Assembly (NCBI GenBank): GCA_030695565.1
Contig: JAUYRZ010000048.1
Span: 62,001 to 126,000 of the forward strand
Length of the DNA stretch: 64,000 bases
Source: Archangium sp.
Lineage (GTDB): Bacteria; Myxococcota; Myxococcia; Myxococcales; Myxococcaceae
Reading direction: 5' to 3'
This document shows positions 57,573 through 64,000 of this stretch, piece after piece. Position numbers and translations under genes: made by a program. The notes under the pieces were generated by a model. That model saw only the letters and a program-made list of their open reading frames with translations. It was not told the origin of the DNA and did not search any database. The number at the start of each line of letters is the position of its first letter. The stretch's first letter is position 1.

Positions 57573-60140
57573 ATGGGGTCGAGTCTCCTGCTGGCGCTGG
57601 TGCTGAGTGCGTGGCCGCTGCCGCGCGACGCGGGGGCTTCAGCGTATGCAGACCCCGCGAACTGGCCGGAGGAGCCCGAATGGTCGGCCGCCTGGCCTCT
57701 CTTTTCTTTCACGCCGGCGAACTGGGCAGTGGGCGCGGAGGAACGTGATGCCGGTGTCGGCATGAGCGTCGATCGCGCCTGGAGCATCACCCGGGGCGAT
57801 CCATCGATCGTCTTGGCGATCGCGGCACGCCAGCACGACCTGAGCGATCCCACCGTCGCGCGGGCGTGGCGTCTCAACCCGGGCGAGTTTCCCGATGCAG
57901 GTGACACGAACGGCAACGGCCGCCTCGACGTGACCGACTTCACGGTGGCCGACGTGAACGCCAACGGGGCCATCGACCTCGAAGATCTGATCGCCGCGCG
58001 CGCGGATGGGGTCGATCAAGACGGCAACGGCCGCACCGACGATCTCTGCGGCTGGGACTTCGGGCGCGACGCACCGATCAGCACCACGATCGACGCGGGG
58101 AGCTGGCGCCGCCTGGCCGCGCCGGTGGGCGACGGCCTGCCGGGAATCGGCGTGTGCCCCGACTGCACCCTGTTGCCGGTGGGCACCAGCACCGCTTCCT
58201 TGCCCGCGGCCCTGCGGTTCGCCGCCGTCGCAGGCGTGAGGGCGCTGCTGCTGCCGAATTCAGCCGCCGAGATCTCCACGCCGCTCGAGCAAGCGCTCAG
58301 CGAGACCGGCCGCCGCATGGTGCTGGTGCTCGAAGGCACGGGCGGGTTCACCACCCTGCCCCTCGCCCTTCACCCCGCGGTGATCTCACCCCGCACGCTC
58401 ACCGAGGCCCCCGGCAAGACGTCCGCGCTCTCGCGCAGGGGCTGCGGCGGCGCAGCGATCGCAGGCAGCATCTCGGTCTCTTCCGCGTCGTGTTCGGCAG
58501 AAGCAGCGGAGCAACTCGTCGGCCTCGCAGGGCTGATCTTCTCGGTGCGGCCCTCGCTCGAAGCAGGTCAGGTGATTGGTCTGCTCGGTGGAGAACGGGT
58601 CGACGCCCACCGCGCCGTGCTGATGGCCGAGGCCGGCCCCCCGTCGGCGATCACGCCCCTGCAACGCCTGCGGCCACTCGCGCTGGCGACGCCCGCGAGT
58701 CAGGCCGAGTTCTGCGCCGTGAACGGCGAACCCCTCGCGTGTGATGGCGGCGTTCCGCTCTCCGCGACCGGCCCCTTCTTCATTCGTTACGTCGAGCGGC
58801 AGGGCCCCTACGAGTGGTCGACGGCGATCCCCGCACCTCCGCCGGGAGCCTTGCGGGGGTTCCTGGGCGTCAGCGAGCTCGGCCCTGGCTCGGGGCCACC
58901 CCGCTTCGTCGACATCGATGGTCTTGGCAGCGAGTCGATTCTCGCGGGTTCGCCCCGCGGGCTGGTGGGCTTCACGGATCAGGTCGAGGTGCTCTCCCCT
59001 GCCTTGCCTGCCAGCCGCCTTGCGCTCGCGTTCGGCGACGTCGACGGAGATCGGGCGCTCGACATCGTCACCGTCTCTGACGACGGCCTGCTTCAGGTGA
59101 GCTCGTTGAGCGGCGCTGCGACGACCAGACAGCTCGACGCCGGTCTTGCCGGACCGCCTCAATTGGCCGCGACGCTCGACGGCACCGCGCTGGTGACCCT
59201 CGACGTAAATGGCCGGCTCACGCACCGCTTGCCCACGGCCGAGTGGACCTTCGAGCTGGGTGAACGGCAGCTGAGCGGGCCCGCCACCGGGCTCATCGAT
59301 GGTGATGCCTACGCCGACTTCGCGATCGCCAACGGCCGCGAGCTGCGCGTGTTGATCACCGACACACGCGGCCCCCGAGTTGAGAGCTGGAGAGCGCCCT
59401 CCCGCGCCACCCAGGCCCTGCTGGGCAATCTCATCGGAGACGCCGAGCTGGAGATCGTCGCCGAGCGCGTCTTCGATGCCCGAGGCCAGGTGCTGCTCGA
59501 GCTCGGCGGCTGGGCGCCTTCGGTGGTGCCGCCCGCGCTCGCCCGCATCGACGACTCAGCCCACCGCGCGCTGCTGCAGGTCGAACTGAGGTCCGATGGG
59601 CGGTTCGATCTAACCCGCTACGACGTGGAACGCGCGTTGCGGCAAGGTGACTCGCTGGTCGAGCGCCGCGTGCTCCGAACGATCGACCCTGCGCCGGCGC
59701 GTGGTGGTTTCGCGGTCGCCGACGTCACGGGTGATCGCAGGCCCGACGTCCTCCTGCCGACCGAAGAGGGGCTGCTCTTCATCATCGATGGTGAAGGCGA
59801 GAGTCCCTTCGAGTCGCCGCTCCCCACGCTGGGCAGCGTGATCAGCTCACCCGCGGTCGGGGTCGCCAGAGATCGACTCGAGTTCGCCGTGCGCACCACG
59901 CGCGGCGATCTGGTGCGTTTCCTGGGGCGCGGCCCGGCCGAAGACATCACCTGGGAGAGCGCCGGCCACGATCGCGCGAACACCTGGAACGCCGAGACGA
60001 AGCTGCCCATTCGGAGGTTGAGCGGCCTGGGCATCACCGAGCCGCCCGTCTTCGAGAAACCCTGCGGCTGCACCAGTTTGGGAGGGACCGCCGGCCTCGG
60101 CCTCGTTTTCCTCTTCCGGCGCCGTCGAAGAACCTGCTAG
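57573..60140 (+). CDS. Secreted degenerate subtilase-like protein with repeat region and MYXO-CTERM-like tail
   Basis: 855 residues with a signal peptide. Residues about 62-330 follow the subtilisin (S8) layout: VGMSVDRAWSITRGDPSIVLAI, dockerin-like calcium loops (DTNGNGRLDVTDF; DVNANGAIDLEDL), CGWDFGRDA, GIGVCPDCTLLPVG and SVSSASCSAEAAEQLVGLAGL. But the catalytic Asp of DTG reads AAR (84-86), the His motif HGTH is absent, and GTSMA is SASCS. So a non-catalytic form is likely. The rest has FG-GAP/VCBS-like strands (FVDIDGLGSESILAG; GDVDGDRALDIVTV; VADVTGDRRPDVLLP). The end, KPCGCTSLGG...FLFRRRRRT, is like the MYXO-CTERM sorting signal, so surface anchoring is expected. Confidence 0.72.
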   Translation: MGSSLLLALVLSAWPLPRDAGASAYADPANWPEEPEWSAAWPLFSFTPANWAVGAEERDAGVGMSVDRAWSITRGDPSIVLAIAARQHDLSDPTVARAWRLNPGEFPDAGDTNGNGRLDVTDFTVADVNANGAIDLEDLIAARADGVDQDGNGRTDDLCGWDFGRDAPISTTIDAGSWRRLAAPVGDGLPGIGVCPDCTLLPVGTSTASLPAALRFAAVAGVRALLLPNSAAEISTPLEQALSETGRRMVLVLEGTGGFTTLPLALHPAVISPRTLTEAPGKTSALSRRGCGGAAIAGSISVSSASCSAEAAEQLVGLAGLIFSVRPSLEAGQVIGLLGGERVDAHRAVLMAEAGPPSAITPLQRLRPLALATPASQAEFCAVNGEPLACDGGVPLSATGPFFIRYVERQGPYEWSTAIPAPPPGALRGFLGVSELGPGSGPPRFVDIDGLGSESILAGSPRGLVGFTDQVEVLSPALPASRLALAFGDVDGDRALDIVTVSDDGLLQVSSLSGAATTRQLDAGLAGPPQLAATLDGTALVTLDVNGRLTHRLPTAEWTFELGERQLSGPATGLIDGDAYADFAIANGRELRVLITDTRGPRVESWRAPSRATQALLGNLIGDAELEIVAERVFDARGQVLLELGGWAPSVVPPALARIDDSAHRALLQVELRSDGRFDLTRYDVERALRQGDSLVERRVLRTIDPAPARGGFAVADVTGDRRPDVLLPTEEGLLFIIDGEGESPFESPLPTLGSVISSPAVGVARDRLEFAVRTTRGDLVRFLGRGPAEDITWESAGHDRANTWNAETKLPIRRLSGLGITEPPVFEKPCGCTSLGGTAGLGLVFLFRRRRRTC

Positions 60141-60153
60141 CCGACGCAGCGCC

Positions 60154-60771
60154 ATGGGTCGAATTCCGCTGCGTCCACAACCTGCCGGTCACGAGCTGAT
60201 GGGCCTTCAAGAGCCCCCCGACTGGGACAAGGTGTTCGGTAAGACCGGCCCCCTCGAGTTGGAGATCGGCTGTGGCGCCGGCGGCTTCGCCCTGGAGCAC
60301 GCGAAAAAGAACCCGCACATCCGCTCCGTCGCCTTCGAGTGGCGCAAGAAGTACGCGCGCGAGGTCGCCTTCCGCGCGGAACAGGCCGGGCTCAGCCACC
60401 TCAAGGTGATCGAAGGTGACGCGCGCATGGAGGTGCCGAAGCTCTTCAAGCCGGGCAGCCTCGCGGTCATTCACCTGCAGTTCCCCGATCCCTGGTGGAA
60501 ACGGGCGCACCAGAAGCGCGCCATTCTGCAGCTGGAGTTCACCCAGTACCTGCTCACCCTGCTCGAGCCGGGCGGGCGTTTCGACTTCCGCACCGACGTG
60601 CAGGACGTGGGCGAACGCGGCATCAAGGTGCTGGAGAGCGCCGGGTTCCACAACCCGCTCGGGGCCGGGGTCTTCCACCCCTACGATCCCGAAGAGGCGC
60701 CCTCGACCCGGGAACGCCGGTATCTGGCGACGGGTGCACCGGTCTATCGCGCACGCCTCGTCAAGCCGTGA
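60154..60771 (+). CDS. trmB: tRNA (guanine-N7-)-methyltransferase
   Basis: Methylates guanine 46 of tRNA using SAM. 205 residues: SAM loop LEIGCGAGGFALEHA, FEWRKKYAREV and the catalytic FPDPWWKRAHQKRAI signature (PDPW). The active regions are complete; the length is slightly short because the N-terminal extension is small. Begins 13 bases after the pseudo-subtilase gene. No ribosome binding site is obvious. Confidence 0.95.
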   Translation: MGRIPLRPQPAGHELMGLQEPPDWDKVFGKTGPLELEIGCGAGGFALEHAKKNPHIRSVAFEWRKKYAREVAFRAEQAGLSHLKVIEGDARMEVPKLFKPGSLAVIHLQFPDPWWKRAHQKRAILQLEFTQYLLTLLEPGGRFDFRTDVQDVGERGIKVLESAGFHNPLGAGVFHPYDPEEAPSTRERRYLATGAPVYRARLVKP

Positions 60772-60786
60772 CAGTCTGCGGCGCCG

Positions 60787-61815
60787 ATGGCCGCCCGCCG
60801 CAAGACGCTCGAAGCGACCCGTCGTGAAGATGGGCTGAGGTCGCTCAAAGCACGCACCATTCTCGTCGCCGACGATGACCGCGGCATCGTGGCTCAGGTG
60901 CGTGCGGGGCTGGGCGACTCCGGCTACGGCTTCGTGGAGTGCCAGGACGGCACCCAGGTCCTCTCGGCGATTCGTGCGCACCAACCCGATCTCCTGCTGA
61001 TGGACGTGGAGATGCCGGGGCTGGGCGGCGTCGAGGTCTGCCGCATCGTCAAGGCAAACCAGGGCGCCAGCGGCTTCGGCTTCATCCCGGTGATCCTGAT
61101 GACGGCCCGCCGCACGGGGAAGGTGGAAGGCCTCGAGCTGGGCGCAGACGACTACCTGATCAAGCCCTTCGACATGCTCGAGCTCTCGGCCCGGGTGAAG
61201 TCGATGCTGCGCCTGAAGGGTCTGCAAGACGCGCTGGTCGACAAGAACCGCGAGCTCGATCGCGCCAACAAGGAGCTCGAAGAGAAACGCCTCGAGCTGC
61301 TCCAGCTCTCGCGCACCGACGGGCTTACCGGCCTCATCAACCGGCGCCACTTCGAAGAGCGCCTCTCCGCCGAGTTTGCGCGCAGTGAGCGCTACCGCTC
61401 GCCGCTCAGCTGTTTCCTGCTCGACATCGATCACTTCAAGCGGGTCAACGACACCTGGGGTCACCCTTTCGGCGACGTGGTGCTCAAAGAGGTGGCGGGC
61501 GTCGCGCGCCGCGCCTTACGAGACGTCGACGTACTCGCGCGGTACGGTGGTGAAGAGCTGGTCGCGCTGCTCCCCGAGACGTCGCCCGAAGAGGCCTGGC
61601 GTGCGGCCGAGCGGGTTCGCATGGGCGTCGAGGCGATGCGGTTGACCGCCCAGACGGAGCGCGGGCCGGAGACGGTCAAGTGTACGGCGTCGATCGGCGT
61701 GGCCACCTTTCCGAGCGACTCCTCGGATTCTGCCGAGAGCCTCGTGTCGGCCGCTGACCAGTGTCTTTACGTAGCCAAAGAAAACGGTCGCAATCAGGTG
61801 CGCCAGGCGAGCTGA
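60787..61815 (+). CDS. REC-GGDEF diguanylate cyclase
   Basis: Makes the second messenger cyclic di-GMP when phosphorylated. 342 residues: receiver with acidic pocket (ILVADDDRGI), phospho-Asp in LLLMDVEMPG and Lys in YLIKPFDMLE; a coiled-coil linker (VDKNRELDRANKELEEKRLELLQL); GGDEF domain (DGLTGLINRRHF; FLLDIDHFKRVNDTWGHPFGD; active loop RYGGEEL). The inhibitory site RDVD lies five residues before the loop, so product feedback is expected. A nearby kinase is not present. Cyclic di-GMP controls pili in relatives; any link to the pil genes here is inference. Confidence 0.93.
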   Translation: MAARRKTLEATRREDGLRSLKARTILVADDDRGIVAQVRAGLGDSGYGFVECQDGTQVLSAIRAHQPDLLLMDVEMPGLGGVEVCRIVKANQGASGFGFIPVILMTARRTGKVEGLELGADDYLIKPFDMLELSARVKSMLRLKGLQDALVDKNRELDRANKELEEKRLELLQLSRTDGLTGLINRRHFEERLSAEFARSERYRSPLSCFLLDIDHFKRVNDTWGHPFGDVVLKEVAGVARRALRDVDVLARYGGEELVALLPETSPEEAWRAAERVRMGVEAMRLTAQTERGPETVKCTASIGVATFPSDSSDSAESLVSAADQCLYVAKENGRNQVRQAS

Positions 61816-61837
61816 ATCTCGCTATGAAGACAAGTCG

Positions 61838-62266
61838 ATGGTGATGCGCCTCATTGCAGTCGTTTTGCTGGTGACCGCGGCGGCTGGGTGCCGCCGTGAG
61901 CCCGCCAACTCGCCCGAGGCCGCCTACCGCGCGTTCATCGAGGCCGTGCAGAAGGGCAACACGCGCAAGGCGTGGCAGTCGCTCTCGGCCTCGACCCGGC
62001 AGAAGGTCGAAGAACGCAGCAAGGCGATCTCCGCAGCTTCGAAGGGCGTGGTGCGCGATGAACCCGAGCTGCTGCTCTTTCAGGGAACCCGGCCCGGCCC
62101 GTTGGGGGAGGTCACCCAGGTGAACGCCGACGACACTTCAGCGCTCTTGAAGGTGGCGAGCGCGGCGGGCCCCCGTGAGGTGAAGCTGGTGAAGGATTCC
62201 GGGAAGTGGCTCATCGATCTCTCGGACACGATCCCCCAACCAACGGAACGACGTGAAACGCCGTGA
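61838..62266 (+). CDS. Small lipoprotein
   Basis: A 142-residue predicted lipoprotein: MRLIAVVLLVTAAAGC, then SPEAAYRAFIEAVQKGNTRKAWQSLS, a pattern of the DUF4878/NTF2-like kind (a helix, then a strand core ending GPREVKLVKDSGKWLIDL). ATG 61838 or 61844 may start it. Its stop overlaps the next gene by GTGA, so the two are co-translated. The ligand of this fold varies; none can be named. Confidence 0.7.
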   Translation: MVMRLIAVVLLVTAAAGCRREPANSPEAAYRAFIEAVQKGNTRKAWQSLSASTRQKVEERSKAISAASKGVVRDEPELLLFQGTRPGPLGEVTQVNADDTSALLKVASAAGPREVKLVKDSGKWLIDLSDTIPQPTERRETP

Positions 62267-63255
62267 CTGACCGAACCAAGAAGCCGCCTGCCCCTCTCGT
62301 GCAGGTGATCCGCAAGCCCGCTGGTGGTCCGGTCAGTCCGACGCCGTCCGTGGTTCGTCCTTCCGTCGTGGTGGCGCCGACTGTGGTCTCGCCTTCGACG
62401 GTCACCCGGCCGGTGCTCAGCAAGCCGTCTTCACCGCGCCCGCCTTCGAGCAGCGCGCCGCGCCCCGGTGGCAAGCCGCCGTTCCGGGGTCCTCCGCGGC
62501 CCTCCACGCCTCGCCCCCCGCCGACCGCGGAGGGCATCGCAGCGTTGGCGAAGAAGGAACGTGTTCCCAACCGCATCGCCAAGGGCGAGCTCGATGGAAA
62601 AATGAAGTGCCGCATCTGGAAGAAGCTGCACGCCGAAGAGGCGAAGCGCTTCGACCAGGCGTGGACGCTGCTGGAAGCGACGCCCGGTCTCGATCTGGCC
62701 GACGCGTTCGGCATCGTGCAGAGCGGCATGTCGGTCGAAGAGTTCAAGGCGCGGCGCGCGCGCGCGAAACGTCGCGAAGCGATCAAGGAGGCCCGCTCCA
62801 CCGTGGCCGCCGAGACCATCGACGACTTCATCAACGCGCGCATCGCCGACAAGAGCGAGCTGGCCCTCGTGATGGGCGAGCGCACGGTGCTCGACGTGTT
62901 GACCGCGGTCGCACCGGTGTCGTTCAGCGGTGAGCGCACGGGGCAGTACGAGAAGCTTCACGTGGTGGTGCTCACGCGAAAGACCACGTGGGATGGCTTG
63001 CTCCCGAAGCTCGAGCGAGATCCCCGGCTGTCGCAGAAGCCTGCTTCGGTGGCGCGTCAGCCGGCGCGGCGCCCGGTCAGCGATCCCCGCGGCTTCCTGC
63101 CGCACCTGGGCAAAGGGGTCGTGCTGCAGCTGCGCAACGGCGTGAAGCTCGAGCTGCCGTTGTTGGCGGTGGGTCCGTTCGACGTGCTGCTGGGCACCGA
63201 AGGCGACGAGCTGTTCGTGCCGCTGCACGCGATGTTGTCCTGGGTCCCCTCCTGA
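62263..63255 (+). CDS. Protein with Pro-rich N-terminus and Hfq/Sm-like C-terminal segment
   Basis: 330 residues, start GTG 62263. A Pro/Ser/Arg-rich, likely disordered region fills residues 1 to about 90; a helical, charged region spans about 95-200 (VPNRIAKGELDGKMKCRIWKKLHAEEAKRF; ARRARAKRREAIKEARS). The final 48 residues read VVLQLRNGVKLELPL, FDVLLGTEGDELF and LHAMLSWVPS, which line up with Hfq Sm1 (YLVNGIKLQGQ, FVILL) and Sm2 (YKHAISTVVP). A basic tail before the segment fits RNA binding. Unknown family as a whole; an RNA chaperone role is inference. Co-translated with the lipoprotein. Confidence 0.7.
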   Translation: MTDRTKKPPAPLVQVIRKPAGGPVSPTPSVVRPSVVVAPTVVSPSTVTRPVLSKPSSPRPPSSSAPRPGGKPPFRGPPRPSTPRPPPTAEGIAALAKKERVPNRIAKGELDGKMKCRIWKKLHAEEAKRFDQAWTLLEATPGLDLADAFGIVQSGMSVEEFKARRARAKRREAIKEARSTVAAETIDDFINARIADKSELALVMGERTVLDVLTAVAPVSFSGERTGQYEKLHVVVLTRKTTWDGLLPKLERDPRLSQKPASVARQPARRPVSDPRGFLPHLGKGVVLQLRNGVKLELPLLAVGPFDVLLGTEGDELFVPLHAMLSWVPS

Positions 63256-63256
63256 A

Positions 63257-63302
63257 CTCCCTCTCCCTTCGGGTCGGGCTGGGTCGGGGTGAGGGCCTCA
63301 CC
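63257..63302. repeat. Variant of the dispersed CCCTCTCCC element, likely bidirectional terminator
   Basis: Starts with CTCCCTCTCCC and ends with a GGTGAG-GGC-CTCACC hairpin (63288-63302). It lies between two convergent genes (stops at 63255 and 63305), as does the copy at 13045-13087. The internal GGTCGGGCTGGGTCGGGG differs from the other copy. Confidence 0.5.
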
Positions 63303-63304
63303 GC

Positions 63305-64000
63305 CTAAAGCTGATTGCGAAGCGCATCCAACACCTCGAGCCGGGTGCGGTTCGTCCGCTCGTCGAACTCGACCCTGCACAGCGCCTTGATGCGCGCCAA
63401 CAAGCGGTACGCCGTCGCGCGAGACACACCCCGCTCCGCCGCCCACAGATCGATCGCCTGACCGTCGAGCTGAGCCCGCATCAAATCTTTCTCATCATCA
63501 CTGAGCACCGAGATGATCCCGCGGGCCAGCCGCTGTGCATCGAGCCGCGCACCGATGACCGCGGGAAACTCGCGAATCGCCGAATTGCTCGACTCGATCG
63601 GAAGCGCGGCAGACACGTAGCGAGAGAACAGCTCCTGCGTGGCTTCCTTCGCCGAGGGCTTGCGGCGCAGCTCGCTCCACACCGCGGCCACCGCCTGCTC
63701 CACCGCGATCGCCGAAAACCCCTGCCGGTTCGAGAGACTCGACGGGTACCCCGACGACCCCGGCCCCGCGAGCGCACCGAGTGCATCGCGCACGTGAGCC
63801 GAGAGCGCATGCCACGCCTGGTGTGAATCCTGCCCACCGGCCACGACCTGTTTGAAGCGGTGCCGCACCGCCTTCTCGAGCTCAGCGTGCGAGAGCGCGA
63901 TCAGCTCGCCCCGGCGCGCGTCATCGTGAATGTGGCGCTCGAAGAAGAGGCCGATGAACCCATCGAGCAGCGTGGCATCGACCCGGCCCACGCCGGTCAC
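63305..64000 (-). CDS. Partial protein with C-terminal helix-turn-helix
   Basis: The open frame starts at the right edge (GTG at 64000, or further outside) and ends at 63305. 231 residues are visible. Near the C-terminus, AQLDGQAIDLWAAERGVSRATAYRLLARIKALCR reads as a sigma-factor region-4 or LuxR-like helix-turn-helix. The rest is helical (HAELEKAVRHRFKQVVAGG; FSAIAVEQAVAAVWSELRRK) and of no recognised family. A regulator is plausible but the effector domain is unknown. Whether the start is at the edge is undecided. Confidence 0.6.
   Translation of the reverse strand: MTGVGRVDATLLDGFIGLFFERHIHDDARRGELIALSHAELEKAVRHRFKQVVAGGQDSHQAWHALSAHVRDALGALAGPGSSGYPSSLSNRQGFSAIAVEQAVAAVWSELRRKPSAKEATQELFSRYVSAALPIESSNSAIREFPAVIGARLDAQRLARGIISVLSDDEKDLMRAQLDGQAIDLWAAERGVSRATAYRLLARIKALCRVEFDERTNRTRLEVLDALRNQL

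Overview
The window is high-GC, densely coded DNA that reads as a chromosome segment of a myxobacterium (Myxococcota, most like the Myxococcus/Archangium side). The evidence is a type IV pilus cluster in Myxococcus-like order, a CarF-type plasmalogen desaturase, a MYXO-CTERM-like protein tail, Cys-rich secreted lipoproteins with DNDNNGLTDCDD-type motifs, and frequent GTGA/ATGA start-stop overlaps. No rRNA, tRNA, CRISPR array, insertion sequence or phage gene is visible. No gap between genes exceeds about 260 bases.

Layout. (1) 1-13.1 kb: an esterase, SEC-C-tagged methionine aminopeptidase, aldo/keto reductase, a DUF1304-like membrane protein, three Cys-rich lipoproteins, rho, ligA, a metallo-beta-lactamase hydrolase divergent from a secreted protein, and the carF-like desaturase. 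(2) 13.1-24.3 kb: murI, a beta-barrel protein, a three-repeat lipoprotein, the envelope motor tolQ-tolR-tolA-tolB (no pal beside it), a FabH-like synthase, a GNAT enzyme, a PLP enzyme, a Ppx/GppA phosphatase and an MFS transporter. (3) 24.2-39.4 kb, all minus strand: efp-accB-accC, then a large TPR protein, an ExeA/MshM-like ATPase, tamB, a seven-POTRA tamA and a PlsC-type acyltransferase. (4) 39.6-57.5 kb, all minus strand: ribF, pilB-pilT-pilC-pilS-pilR, a second sensor kinase/sigma54-activator pair, a small XRE regulator, pilM-N-O-P-Q, a lipoprotein and a Roadblock/LC7 protein. (5) 57.5-64 kb: a degenerate subtilase-like protein with a MYXO-CTERM-like tail, trmB, a REC-GGDEF diguanylate cyclase, a lipoprotein, a protein ending in an Hfq/Sm-like segment, and a partial HTH protein.

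How it works together. PilB/PilT are the extension and retraction motors, PilC the inner-membrane platform, PilM-N-O-P the alignment complex and PilQ the outer-membrane secretin. PilS/PilR and the second pair would supply sigma54-dependent control. The major pilin, the prepilin peptidase and pilGHI, which in M. xanthus sit between pilR and the second kinase, are missing here. TolQRAB, TamA/TamB and the lipoproteins form a second theme of outer-membrane maintenance. AccB/AccC, the FabH-like enzyme and the acyltransferase supply lipid synthesis.

Most interesting leads: the Hfq-like C-terminus at 63109-63252, the pseudo-subtilase at 57573-60140, the pilin-less pil cluster, the seven-POTRA TamA, and the XRE gene with a CTTTGAC/GTCAAAG operator-like array. 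All functions are inferred by reading the sequence; no database search was run.
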